Of a stretch of 64,000 nt of DNA, positions 12,001 to 26,500 are shown in pieces. The stretch is from Stramonita haemastoma (taxonomy: Eukaryota; Mollusca; Gastropoda; Neogastropoda; Muricidae): NCBI GenBank assembly GCA_030674155.1, contig CM060318.1:76338247-76402246 (forward strand), in the 5' to 3' direction. Position numbers and translations under genes: made by a program. Below the pieces are notes generated by a model that made no database searches, was not told where the DNA came from, and was given only the letters and a program-made list of their open reading frames with translations. Positions within the stretch are counted from its first letter, which is position 1. Every line of letters starts with the position of its first letter.

Positions 12001-15000
12001 TATCAAACTATGTCTTTGTTACAATTCCCAAGTTGAATCTGCAAGAGTTGCCAAGGTTCTTTCCAAGAAGGCCTTACAAGCTAAACACCCTCTCATGTTT
12101 TTCCCCTGTCAATTTCTTTTGCATTATACAGATCTATTCAACTAAATTTACTCCTTGGAGTTACAGTGTAGCTAAAATTAAGGCAGTCTTAACTTGACAT
12201 CACAAAAAGATGTGTTGCATGCCCAGCTATGGCACGTTTCACATTAAAAAAAAAAAGACAAAAAAAAAAAAAAAAGACAATTCAGTTCATTAGTAAATGG
12301 CTTACAATTGAAGGAAAACTATTCATGCCCTCAGGTCAACCACTTCCCATAGCTTAGAGTTTCTTTTCTTTAACAGTTAACTGACTGGTAGAGCTGTATT
12401 TGTTTATACAACTGCTGACAATGCAGTTTTCAGCAAAATGGATGCTGCCACTAATTCATAAATTTTTCAGTAAATTGAAAACTTTTGACTTCAAATCTAA
12501 CTCTTGTGGCCAAGTAAACTTAACTCTGTATAAGTTTTACTTTTTTTGTGATTAAGCTGTTTGATACTTATCCTTGTTAATCAAGATCAGCATGAGTATT
12601 CAAAAAAAATTTATTGGGGGTGGGGGTGTTATTCACTGATTTGATTTAAACCTAAAATGAGGGGTGGGGTGGACAGGATAGAGGCATAGTGGTTAGAGCA
12701 CTGCGCTCATGATCTGGCGGCCTAGGATTGAACTACCATGGGGGCACCCTTTTTAAGGGATGTTATCCTGGAGTTAACATGGTGTTGCCCCAATCCCCTC
12801 AAGTCCTTTGGATGAGATTTGAGAATACACGCATGCAGAACATCTTGCCCACATGTTAAAATCCCATTCCTCCTTTTGGAAGACCAGGCCATAATGTGTA
12901 AAAAACGCATGCTTACAAGTTACAGGGGTAAGACACACCTGAAAGTCAGAATGCAGCTACCTTAATGGTGGGTAAATATTGTCATATACACAAATCTCAC
13001 CACTAGTCAACCTCGGAGTTCTAGCCGAGAAACAACCAACCAACCATGCCCCCCCCCCCCCCCCCACAAAAAAAATCCACAAACATATGAATATACTTGA
13101 ATTAAAAAAAAAATCTTGGTAAATACCAAAAGTGCACAAAACAGACTTTTGAACTGAAGTACAATATGACTGGGTTTATCAGTTTTATTATGTTCGCTAC
13201 AATTTGTAAACAATGGCCAAAACAGGGTGTGACAGAATAAACTTAAAAGCTACACTAATGAGTGTGTGTAATATTTTGAGAGAAACACATTTACTGCCTT
13301 TCATCCACAGTGTTATCCCAAATAAACTGCCTTGTTTGACAATGATCCAGCTGTATTTTGAATAAACTGTATTATGATTTGTCTCTTTACTTTATCATCC
13401 ATCATAACAAGAATTTTATATCTGACCAATGCTTTTTTCATTGAAAATATGTTTGCAAGACCACTAGAGGTAGTTTTGGTTTTATGCCAGAATAATATTT
13501 GTATTACATGGTATTAGATGTTTAGATAGATTTGAAGGAAAAATCTGATGCAAAAAGAAATTGTGCAATGTCCTCTGATGCATGACAGTGTTCCAAACTT
13601 GAAAAACCTACTTGTTATCACCATAACTGGCACACAGAAAAGAAAAAGTAAAATCATGAAGACATAGTTGAAAAACTATTCACAATCATTATCAGAAGCA
13701 CACAATCTAAAAACAACAATGCCCAATCCTTTCTGAGAAAAGTATACAGAAAAAAAAAGATTATGCACAGTCAGCATTGGTGAAACAAGATCTAAAACTG
13801 AAAATCTAAAACAGGGGGAAAGAATCTCAGAAACACAAGTGTTTTAGTTCTACAGAAACAGGAATTTGAATACCTGCAGAGGAAGATGGCTGTGTACAGG
13901 AATTGGAACTGCCAGGTGACATCTCTATATCTCCCTGCTGTGCTCCATCTGAACAACCATATATGCCAGACAATAAATTAATCACTTGATAAATGTCTTT
14001 CAAGTCTTAAGCAGCTTTACACAGTGATCAGTAGTTTTGGATTTTGTTTATGTGTCACCAAGCAAAAGAACATTTTAACAGAAGGGAAAAGAAATAGAGT
14101 AATGTCATACTATAACATGATGGCATTATACTTGTGCCACAAATCAGTGTTCAAATTGTGCTATGTCAAGATTTTACTGTAGATTAAGATGGAATACACT
14201 GAAGTTAATTTGACAATTTTAGCTTTACTCTTCTACCTTCCTATCCTTCCCTCTGCTTGTATTTCAGCCAACTATTGTATTATTATTTAAACTGTTTGGT
14301 GGCTAAGCCGTCTACATAAGACTGGAGTTTATTGACAGCCCTACAGAAGATGATGGAAAGATAAAAGTATAAACAGTTAATCCCACCAGGGTAATGTGAC
14401 AAAAAGTGGAAAGAATACTTAAACTCGAACAGGATGGTTGGCAGATCACAGATGCTTGACCCCCCCCTGAAAAATTGGGGGTCAGGGGCAGAGCCCCTGA
14501 AGCTAAAGCATTCTTTATGGTTAAAGGTGCAAACCTTTCATCTCCTGACAGGATGATGTTGTCAAGAAAGAATAGTGTACCCTGCTTAGAAATGAAAAGG
14601 CTGTAGGTGGAAGCTGAAAGAGCAATACTCATTTACCACGTCTTCTTTGATGAAGTACAAAATCTGTAAAATAAAATCATTTAGACATGAGCGTTGAACA
14701 TCAGATGCAATGATTTTTATTGCTTTTTATCTGTTTTACATCAAATGAAGTCTAAACAAAGTGTCAAATCGGAGTTGAACTATGTAGGCACCTCACAGTT
14801 GGCTACAGCTCCACATCTGTCAACTACTACCTGCAGGTTCAAACTACCACCTAAACACTTATTTTGTTGCTACTTCAGTAATCTAGTCTCTGAACTTACA
14901 TCAGTAACTAGGCATCTGAATAATATTGATGCATAGTTTCTACCTTGCTTTGTTCCTTGGAACTTGGATGGACACAAAATTTATCCATCCAGATTGGGTG

Positions 15001-18000
15001 ATTGATACATTCCTCAATGTGGATGTGCACTATCACAGTATCAGTCATCGCCTCCCTTGGACACTGTTGGCTAAGGCTAAGTTACTCCTTATTTTTGTCC
15101 GCACATCTAACTAGCGTTATAAACTCACAAAACAATCCAATTTTTTGAGCAACTGGCATAGCAACACAGCAAGAGAGTTGAAATTGAAACTGCTCCTTCA
15201 AAATCATAGCTCAGGTAAACATATGGTCTTTTCAAGTGCAATTATGTCATTTTGTCTACCATGCAAAAAGTTAAAATTGCAATACTAGCGCAGATAAGAC
15301 TGCAACAGAAGGCATAACTTTTGCCATGTCAAATCTGATCGATATACAGAATTTTTTTCTTGCATTTGTGAACAAGTAACTTTTTCATCAGCATCTTGAT
15401 GATTGGCACTGGAAACTGGCAAGCACATTGGCATTCTACTTAATTTGTAATGTGAATTCTTTTGAGAAAAAAGCAACCTTTTTTGAAACTAGACAAATTG
15501 CTTATTATTTATTTACAAGAATTGCAGCAAAACCTCCCAAAAATTCTGGGAGAGAAAAAAAATGGTTGGCAGCTATAAAATCCACTGTTCTTGCAACACA
15601 TTTATCATGGTCTCCTGTATCTAACTTTTACAACATGTGTATCTTTTTATAAACATGTATCTCCTCATAGTGTGAATGCAGCTACCTCGAGTCAATGGTG
15701 GGGAAAAAAGATCACATGCAAAATTTATATCTTGCTGTTGGTAAACCTTAGAGCTCTAGTGAAGTAATGACCACCCCCCACCCCCAATGAGTGCATGTGT
15801 GTGCATACATTGTGTATACATGTACAACTTAAAAGTGCATCTACATGTTTGTGTCACAATGTGTGTGCGTGGGGGGATGTGCAATGGTCCATTAAATAAG
15901 TTTTTCTATTTCCATACATATGGGCATTAACTATGAATAGTTCCAATTGTGAAGATATTATCAATATCCCTACAACAGTGAGCAAAAGGACTATAAAGCC
16001 TTCTTCATGTGCACAGGCTGAAGATAATAAACACTAGCAGTAGACAGAGCTTGGCTCTTCTTGGACAAACCACTGCATATAAAACCTAACTGAATTATCA
16101 GTTGTATAGGTGCTCACCAACTCAAATATTTCTTCTGAGATGCTGCAAGTCAGAAGGTGACAGCAAAATGCTGGCTTTAGCTGTTCTGTTATTGAACTAA
16201 TTGATCATGGAATGAAATATCTGGGTGCAAAACTTTTGGTAAATTTATAACACTAAAAATTGCAGGACAGAAAAGCCTACCAAAGGGAAAGTGCTACTGA
16301 AACCATCTCAAAACAGTTACAACATACAATACCAGTCTTTGTATCTTACAACTTAATTCATAAGTTAATTACATTTTAAACTTCATTAATCAAAATGATC
16401 CTGATTGGAGCTCAGACTTTGGCCAACACTGAAAGTCCTATGATTCATTATTCAGAGGGTTACATATATTACCCCACAGTAGAGCAGAGGCACCATTCAA
16501 CTTCAGGCATGTAAAAGGAAAAGCTCATACATGAGGGGCTTTTCCTGCTGAGATAGTATTTGGAAACCATTTAAAGCTAAGAAAAGTACAACTGGTCATT
16601 TTGACTATTCCAAATATCACTAGTACTTTACTCAATCAGAATTGTTTTGTTTAGATTTTTTCCACTTTGGAAACTGTAATTGTGTTGCCCCAACCCGAAA
16701 TGAGTCGCTCAGCACCTGACCCACTTTTCCACTAGCAGCCATTAAAGGCAGGTGGGGGTCAAGTAGTCAAAGTTAAGATTTTGATTGGTTATAAAACTAT
16801 CTATAGCCATTATTCTATCTCGTAGTAAAATATCATGGCATAATTTTGTTTTCTTTTGCCTTTAAACATGTTTTAAAAATACCCAAACCCTCATTCTGGC
16901 CACCTATTAGGATGCTCAACTTGTCAAAACTTGTCAGTTTCTCATTTTGTCATTTCCTGCAGTCTTATCTTTTCAAGTTGTAGTAACTTTTGATATAATT
17001 CAACTGTTAGATTTTCAATCTATTTTTTGTAATGTATAGCCTGTTTATTGCAGATTAATAGCATGCCGGTGTAATGCGGCTCATGTGGTGGAGCGAAAAG
17101 GCAAGCATAGCCAAGCAACTAAATTAGCATGCTTAGATTTATGCAAAAGTGTCTGACCTTTCGTAACATGGGAATCTCAGTTTATAACATGAACTTTAAA
17201 AATTATGTAAACATATTTAAACATATTGGAATAAATTTCCCCCTTTTCAACATACATCTTCACTGATCATCATGCAATAAAAATTCTCTCTTATTCAGTG
17301 GCACTAACTGCTCTAGTTTCACTTTGACCCCGGTTTTGGTTTCCTCATAACTTCTGCGCTACTGTCAAGTTTCTGTCAAAGCTGTCAGAGTTGGTGGTTC
17401 ATGGGAGAAGGTTGTTGGAAGGATAGTGGTTGTCCGTACCCTGGGGTAGTTGTTTCACTTAGTCTGACTCCATGACTTGCCTAATACTGTTGTTAATAGG
17501 GGGTTTAGTAAGTGGTGTCCTGTGTATGATAGCTCAGAATAGACACTACTGAACACCACCAAAGTGACCCAGCAGCAGTACTGGGCCCCTCTGGCTGGCT
17601 TGACACTGATGGACTTTAAGTAGACTTCTGACCCTGAGGTTGCCACAGAATGTATCTATAGAGGTATGGCTGTGGTGGAGAAATTAAAATGGGCTGTGTG
17701 GGGACAGGACAGGAACACCACAAAAGATGAGGCAAGCAGGAACAAATATTCTTTTTAAGTGCTTCATGTTTATAGAACTAAGTTTCGATTATTTTAAAGA
17801 TGATAATCAGGCGACTCGACCATTTAAAATAAAAAAAAATTAAAAAGAAAATTAGTTCTAATCAACACACTTTTTTTTTTTTTTTTTAATCAGCAAACCA
17901 CAGAAAATTCCCTTCCAAAGAAAAAGAAGAGATTATAAATTTAGTGTCTTTAGACTTTGTACTCTAATTAAAACAACAACAACAACAAAACTATGGATAA

Positions 18001-18294
18001 ATTCATTACTGACATTAGTATATGATATACACAGGTCTCTAAAACTTGTTCCTTTAAGACAAAAATCCCTTTTGAATATATTCTTGTTTATTTTGATGAG
18101 CTCCCTTAATTCATTTACAAATTACTTTCTGTTAATTTGCTGGAAATTTTTTTTCAAAGCATGCAAAATGTACAAAACTAAACGACCATCAATCCCATTA
18201 TGTGATACTGATACTAACAGCATGCAAGGAAAATTAGAATAACCCCCCCCCCCCCCCCCAAAAAAACTGAATACCCCAAAACAGTTCACTATGC

Positions 18295-18325
<31 letters not shown>

Positions 18326-18355
18326 ACATAACCAAACAAATCAAACAAGGTTGCT

Positions 18356-18389
<34 letters not shown>

Positions 18390-21300
18390 CAAAACAACAA
18401 AAACAAACCAAAACCCCAACCAAACCCCAAAACAAAACACACACAAAAGCTGATCTAATTCTGTTAACTCTCAGAGGACGGCCATCCGCTGTAGTGGATC
18501 AGTCTAAAGCAACGGTTTTGGACGGCCGTCCGCTATAGCGGATTTGCTGTTTGCCGATTTTTCACACAGCAGCTGCATGATATTATGACTAGTGCAGCTA
18601 AACATAGCTTTGTGAGCATGTCCAAGATCAAATGCAGAGTGTTCTTGGGTCATTCCATGTATTCCGAATTCTTTGCATTTGCGGAGAGTAGCTGACACAA
18701 AGTAGCCACATGGAGTACAAAATCTGGAGTATTTTCTTCATGCTAGTTAAAGCTCAAATATTAATGCGAGAGCTTCAATCTTTTGATATGTACGAACCCA
18801 ATATGTTATTCAATGTCATTCATACTTTCAGAAAATTTCATTTTCTTTCTATGTGTTTTGTATTTTTTATGAATTTTTTTTACTGACCATTAGGCATTAT
18901 AAATGTGATGCTCCACCACATAATGAGACGGAGTGCACCCGAGGTCAATTTTAAGTTATTGACATGTTATTAATGTGCAATAAAGGGCTATCCAATACAA
19001 AAAAACAGATTGAAAATCGGACAATTCTGTGCAAAGTTATTACAAATTGAAATGATAGATTGCAGGATGTGACAAAATGAAAAACGGGCGAGTTTATTTT
19101 CGTAACAGGTTGTCAGAATGAGGACTTGGGTATTTTCAAAACACATTTAAAAGCAAACGGAATAAAATTTATGCCTTGATATTTCATTATAAGGTAGATA
19201 AACGGATATAGTTTAATAATCAATTGAAATCTCAAAATTGACAATTTGACCCCCATCTGCCTTTAATGGCTCTTAGCGCAAAATTGGGTAATGTGCTAGG
19301 CGACTCATTTCGTGGTGGAGCGTCACAAATGGGCAGTGGAGAAAAGCAAGGGAGAGAATTGGCCGTCCGGAGTGAGTTTTAAACAAACACATTATTACAT
19401 GACTATCATTGCCAAAGATCCTTTTTTCAACAATATCTAATAATAGTCATAAACAGCCAACTATATACTTTGTTTAGCTTTAAAAAAGTGAAAATGAAAT
19501 TCATACAGCACTCAATCTATCCTTACATTTAGAGAACACATCTAACCTATTTCATATTGAATCATTCACATGGAAAGCAAGTTTTTACATGCCAGTATAC
19601 ACAACAGAAATAAAAATTAAGGGAGGATGGACAGGCACAGATTATATAAAATTTACAGCTTGTGATATTACCAAAAAGTTTTTATTTTATTATTTTTTTT
19701 TTTTTTATAAGATGCAATGATGTGTCAGTCACTATACTATGCCTAAATGAGAGAAAAATTACATCAAAATTTCTACTAATTACGCACAACTGGGGGTGTT
19801 AGGGGTGGAATAGCCAAGTGGAAGTGGATGACAAACATAAAATAGAAAGAACATGCATATTAGTGTCAGGTTTAGACAGCATCTCTAGTCCAAGTGCTGT
19901 TATCTTCATCATATATCTAGAGAACTGACACTATCAGCTTACTTTTCATAGGATTTGGCCAAAATGAGCTGAAATGGGTATGTATGGGGGTTTGTTCTTT
20001 TTTTTGGTAACAGGTATCTTTCATACTATAGAACAGATCTGCATGATATTTGAGGATAATGTTGGCAAATGGCAGTTAGACGTGTTGTGTTAATTTTCTT
20101 CCATGTCTGTATCGTGTGTCAAAGTTATTTGTCTGTTTTGTCCATAATTATGATGCAATCTCTAGTAAAGAACATAAGAGCAATTGTGTAGGTGGTTTTT
20201 GCAAGTATTATGTATAAAAACACTGCAATTCTAACCATAGAACAGACAAATAACATGTCTTATGCAATAACAAACTTGAAAAAAAAAATGAAGCAGCAAT
20301 GTTGATTGCGTCCAGTGATGAAGATCGGCAGAAATCCTTTGCATATATAATATATAAACTCTCCTGTCAGAATGCCTGGGACCTATTGGTATAAACAGCA
20401 TCCCCACTTTCTGGAAATTTTGTGCCAGAAATTTCCTTTTCTCTGTTTCTGCCAGTCACCTTTATTTTCTGCTTTCTTGGTCCATTTTCTTCCTTTTTTC
20501 CAGAAAGACTTAAAAAACAACAACTGTCTTCCACGTCAAAGACAGATGCGCTGGGCCCGACTAGTTAGGTGTTTAATGGCAGTGCAATATACTTTTGCTC
20601 ATATGACAAACAACAATAACCCTTATACCCCTGGGGTCACACAGTTTATTCACTGTGAAACTTGTGTCAAAGGGAAGTAATTTATACATCTTTCAGTAGT
20701 CAATACACAAAAAACTGAGGGCGCTAATGGGCGCTACAGGGTTACGTTATAAAGGGGCGCTAATGGGCGCAGCAGGGGGATAAGGGATAACCACTGTATC
20801 AGAGTATGAGCGTTTGACAAAGAAGAAGAGAACTTGCCACAATATCACTAGCCAAGCTGCACACAATTCTCTCTCCCCCCCCCCCCCCCCCCCTTGTTTT
20901 CGAGACAGATATTCATGATACACAACTGAAATGAACTGCCTAGATGAAGTTAGGTAGCGGCAGCACCGCGCATTTCTGCTACGCACCCTAGGAAAATGCG
21001 ATTCACTTACTGTCTTCAAACGCTTCTAACTCGAAATCTACTGTATCATTTTGATTTTCATGCATATGAGAATAAAGAGAATTGATTGCTCTTTCATTAC
21101 GTTGTTTTGTTTTTATTGTACGATTGGAGGTATGAGTATAGCGCGAAGCCGAAAATCGTGAAAAAGGCGAAAAATGGAGAAAATCGTCACTTTTCCGCGA
21201 GCTGCGAAATTGCACGGGTTGAAAAAAATCGCTACCGCCTTTGAACAAGTGCACCAAGCCCTTATTAATTATAATGAATAGAAAGATGAAAGCCCAAGCT

Positions 21301-21996
21301 TTATTTTTATGGGGTGCAAATTTATAGTGTTAAAAATTACGTCACCGAAAAATACAATTTAAAACTTCACAAAATATTTCGTCATCCTCTCTCACCTCGC
21401 ACCCCGCCGTGCAGGGTATCAAACGAAAGCTTAGCCAATCAACTACAAGAATACAACCACCTTTAGGCAAAAGAACCATTCGGCCGAAGGCGGCGAGACT
21501 TTTAAAACGCCTCTGATTGGCCAATTCTACACAGGGCATGGTTTCAGGCGATGTCGAAACCAGTGCGGTGAATTTGACGAAACTGCGGCCAGTACTCGCT
21601 AAGTAACCCATTATAGACTTTAACAGTTCATTAATAAGTCATTTCTACATCATATCCAATTAGTTCGATGCTTATTTTATGATTATTTTGTTTTTATTTT
21701 GATTCGAAGTGTGCAAATGTTTCGCCGAGTCACGGTAGCAGGCCGAATTGAACAGCGTGTCGAGGACCCGATCGCTTTTATCAAAATTAAGTTTTTTCTT
21801 GTAAGTCTGCTGTTCAAAATGCACTGCAATCGATAGAATAATACCTAAAGCATATATCTAATTTTTTTCAAGCAAGTCTGATCTCATTTAGTATTTTTAA
21901 TTAATTTTTTTCTGTACCTGATCTACTACCGGAAGTGACTAAACGAAGCGTAATTCGGAAAAATCGTCTGCTGCAGACTCGGTCGATCCCATCGGA

Positions 21997-22031
<35 letters not shown>

Positions 22032-22181
22032 ACGCGCGCGCGCGCGCGTGCGAGCGTGTGTGTGTGCGCGCGCGCGTGTGCGAGCATGTGTGTGTGTGTT
22101 TAATTTAAGGCATAAAATTTTAATTTTTAACACTTGGACCAGTGTTAAGACGGTACTGACAGCTGACTGTTTAGACTGATG

Positions 22182-22238
<57 letters not shown>

Positions 22239-22239
22239 A

Positions 22240-22282
<43 letters not shown>

Positions 22283-22360
22283 AAGACATACAATTTTAAT
22301 TTTTAACACTTGGACTTGAGTCCAAGGCACTCAGTACTGACTGCTCACTGTTCAGACTGC

Positions 22361-22440
<80 letters not shown>

Positions 22441-22516
22441 AAGACATAAAATTTTAATTTTTTACACTTGGACTTGAGTGTTTATAAGACAGTACTGACT
22501 ACTCTTCAGACTAATG

Positions 22517-22575
<59 letters not shown>

Positions 22576-22842
22576 AAGACATAAAATTAGATTTTTTAAT
22601 TTAACACTTGGACTTGGGTGTTATTGCTAATAGGCCTAAGACAATCAGTACTGACAGCTCACTGTTCAGACTAATGCATCATTGATTGCACTGTGTTTGT
22701 AACTTTTCATAAAATGTGGGTGGCTTTGAAATAGTTGCATTTTAATGCACATAAAAATAACAGTAAATTTGAATAGTAAAAAACCGCCCCCAAACAGTCA
22801 TAAAAAGATATGCAACAGACTTAGTAATCAGCAGGATACTGG

Positions 22843-22894
<52 letters not shown>

Positions 22895-23492
22895 TATTCA
22901 GTTCACATACTCACACTGCATATATATAAATTATATGCATATTAATTTAACATTTCAGAGGATGATACCTATACTGATCTGGAAAAAAAGCATTCTTTGC
23001 CCAAGGGAAAAAAAAAAACAGACTAATTTTTAGTCACAAGCTTATGTTACAGATGCAACTTCTGAAACAATTGGGTGGGAAGACATGCGCTGAAACTGAA
23101 ACATTTTTGCATACATTCTGTGGTGGAGTCCCAGAGCACAAAATTAAAGACTTTTGCCTTTTGTTTTGTTGTTTTTTTGTCCCCAATAGCTATTTTTGTT
23201 GTTGCTTTTTCTTCACCTGGGGGTCATGCAGAATTTTCTTTGTTCGCTTTCTTGTTTTGTTTCTGTTTTCTGTTGTTGCTTGTTCCCCATCTGGGAATCA
23301 CAGTGAGATTGAGAATCAAGTACACACTGGATGAGAAAAGTTTGTGTCTATGACTGTTTTTAAGTGCCTCGCCGCATAGGCAGCCATTCTTCTGAGGGGG
23401 TTTTGCTTTAATGTTTTTTTCCTTGGTTTTGCTTTTTGTTTTGTTGTTTTTTTCCCCCAATAGTTCAAAGCACACACACACACACACACACA

Positions 23493-23524
<32 letters not shown>

Positions 23525-26500
23525 TGCATGCATGAATGCATGCGCCCATATGCACATGTATGCACCTACAATATCATGAATATGTATGTAAAATAATGCC
23601 AAAAACTAGTGTCATTTTGCTGGAAAATGAATTCCAACAAAACCTTTTTATCACAAAGCAACTTTGATTTCATGCGGTCCAGAACTGTTGCAGGGTCATG
23701 TCGGGTCACATCATTTTCATTATAAATTATGGTTACATAACACCTTTTAACAATTTTTTTTCTTGTCCTTGAGAATATTTTAAATCAAATAATGTCAACC
23801 TTTAAAGCACAACATAAACAATATTCTGTCCAAATTTGAAGTAATTTGGTTTATTTATTCAGAAGTTATGACTTTTTTTGTAATTTTTAAAAAATGTGAG
23901 GTCCGCACTGGTCATTTTGGCCTTTTCTCCAACTTTGAAGCAAAATAACTGCTAAAGGGATGAACTGACCACTCCTAAAAAAATTAGGCTAAATCTGTAT
24001 GTATATAGAAATAGATACATACAATTTCAAGAGAATTGATTGAAAAATCTTGAAACTGATGGACTCCAAACATGGTACTTTGTGAAATTTCGCACATTTC
24101 GAAAATGGGTTTTTTGCATTTTTGATGCTCCATAACTTTTTTTCTACCAACCAGATTCTTTTCATTTTTGGTTTTCATGTTCTCTGTGGTAAATAAAAGA
24201 ACTGTTTGAATGTTTTCAGAGTGTGCCTTATTATTTGCAAGAAATATGATCATTCAAAGTTGGCCAATTATTTGTTTTCCGCGCACTTCACAGTAGCGTC
24301 AAAATTCAAAAGGCCATATCTCAAAAACTATTTAAGATATCAGGCTGATTTTTTTGTTGTTATGTTTCTTTTGATAATATCTTCACTTCTAAAGCAAAAA
24401 AAGGGCCATAATTCCATTAAAAATTTTTTTGCTGCCGCTACCTAATGAAGTACAAAATCCATACACATAAAATTATTGAGACACGAGCACTGAGCATCAG
24501 GTGCAATGGTTTTTGTTGCTTTTTATTTGTATAAGACCAAAATAAGTTAAAAGAAAGTGTCAAATCTGGACAAGACCAGGCCCACTCTTTGAAGCTAGCT
24601 ACAATTTCTCATCCATCCACTATACAACTTGCGGGTTCAAACATTTATGTCATGCTCAGCAAAAACACTTTTTTGTTGATAGTTTGGTGATAGATCTAGC
24701 CTCTGAACTCTGCTTAACCCTTTGACTGCCCATATAAAGAACCAGAACCTGAATCTGCTCTGCCAAAGGATTTTTGCCCAAATGGGGTAATAATTCACAA
24801 AAAAATCTAGCATCTAAACTACCAACAATTTCATATTGACATGTGTACAACTTTTGCACAGAATTGAATTCTGCATTAAACCAAACTAATTTGAAGGCCA
24901 AGTTGGAATTTATAAACATGCCTGAATCATCCAAAAATAAACAAATAAAAAATAAAAAACTGCTCCAGTCAGCCAACGAAACTGAAGAAAAAACAGACTT
25001 TCCGTCTACGCAACGGGATTTCCCAACCATATATGGGTAGAGGGAATCCCACACAAGCTTAAAATATCAATTGTTTTGGAATGGACCTTAAAACGAAGTT
25101 AGGAAAAATCGGGAAAATCAGTGCACGTCATATGATGTGGTAAGGCACTGGGAGTGCGCTATCAGTAGCACGTCATATGACGTGCTAAGGCAGTCAACGG
25201 GTTAAATCAGCTAATTTACATTTAATGCATAGTTTCTGTCTAGCTTTTTTTGTTTTGAACTTCAAAGGACACAAACAATTGTCCATCAAGATGGGGTGAT
25301 CAATACACGACTTCCTAGATTTGACGCACACTGTCATTCAGTTTAGCAGAAGGCATAACTTTTGCCTAGTTGAAATTGTTCAATGCATCCATGGTCAATT
25401 TTTATTGTATTTGTAAACAAACTTCTGATAGGTAGAGCTATCAGAATTTGCGCTTTACCTTGTCATCAGCATCTTGGTGATCGGCACTGGAAACCAGCAT
25501 GTGCACTGGCATTTTACTCCCATTTACACAGATTTCTAAAATAATTTTTTTTTGGGGGGGGAGGGGGGAGGGAACTGGAATATTTTCCGAACACCCCAAA
25601 TTACCCCCCCCCCCAACCCTTTTTTTTTTTTTTTTTTAACCCCAAAAGAAAAATCATGGCAAAAAAGGAATAGATGGCAGCTATATAATATGAAGAAAAT
25701 CGCCTCTATTATGTAATACCACACAGCTTATTTTCTTTTGCAAAGATTTTTAAGATAATGGAAAATGGTTCTCACAAATCAATAACTTAGGACATGTAAA
25801 CCTGTGTGATAATAAACTTATGCTTAATGTCATTCAAGGCATGCAGGTCTCTTAGACTGATATGAATGGTCTATCACAGGACCTATTCATGAAAGAAAGG
25901 AAATGTTCACTTTTATCTATGTTACTGTACTTAAAATCATTTGCAGTATGTGACCTGATAAAAAAAAAAAAGTTATTATCATCTACAGCATAACTGACCT
26001 GAACTACCAAATAAAGGCTAATCTAAAAGTCTTCACACACACACACACACACACAATGACTGATAAAAAAAAGAGAACAGAATACAGATTACAACATCAA
26101 GAAAACATTACAGAAGAGTGCAAAAATGACATACCTTCCCCTCTATGAGATGGCTGGCTGACAGGACGATTATTATCACTATCAAGTCTTGACCGTCTTC
26201 TTGCAGGTTCCCCTGCAGAAGAACTGTAAGGATGAACACTGTTTCTTTTAAGGTCCGGGTGGGATGTGTATCCTGTGTGACTGGAGTGGGCCACCTGTCC
26301 ACAGTGATTATGGGAGTAAGAGGTCTCTGTAGAAGAAGAATTACTCCTTGGGACAGCGTTTGCTCGTTGGTTGGTGGATCCCATGGCATTGGATGAGTTA
26401 GGCACATCCACAGACTGTGATTTGGGTCTATCAGTAGTTCTCTGTAAATGTTTCTCTGGAGTACCAGAGTTAGAGCTGTCCATGTAGGAAGGCCTGTTTC

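Larger units (their letters stand above)
13949..16680 (-). other. WAC intron 7, distal part
   Basis: Intronic sequence with no coding signal. It contains one copy of a dispersed repeat (listed separately) and a solitary SINE 3' module at 15676-15775. Confidence 0.7.

Noticed and set aside
21342..21611. 89-codon minus-strand frame in the CpG-rich patch
   Set aside because: Openness can be explained by GC-richer composition; no motif, and CCAAT boxes within it favour regulatory sequence.
23640..24442. A further transposon ending at GCTGCCGCTACCTAA (also seen inverted at 20949)
   Set aside because: Only the 15-bp end matches between the two places; no opposite terminus could be found, so no element was called.
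13949..26134. A missing WAC exon encoding the long central helical region known in vertebrates
   Set aside because: Exons 7 and 8 join in phase, and I found no splice-bounded open segment with that motif in the intron. The region is probably shorter in this lineage, though transcripts could show otherwise.
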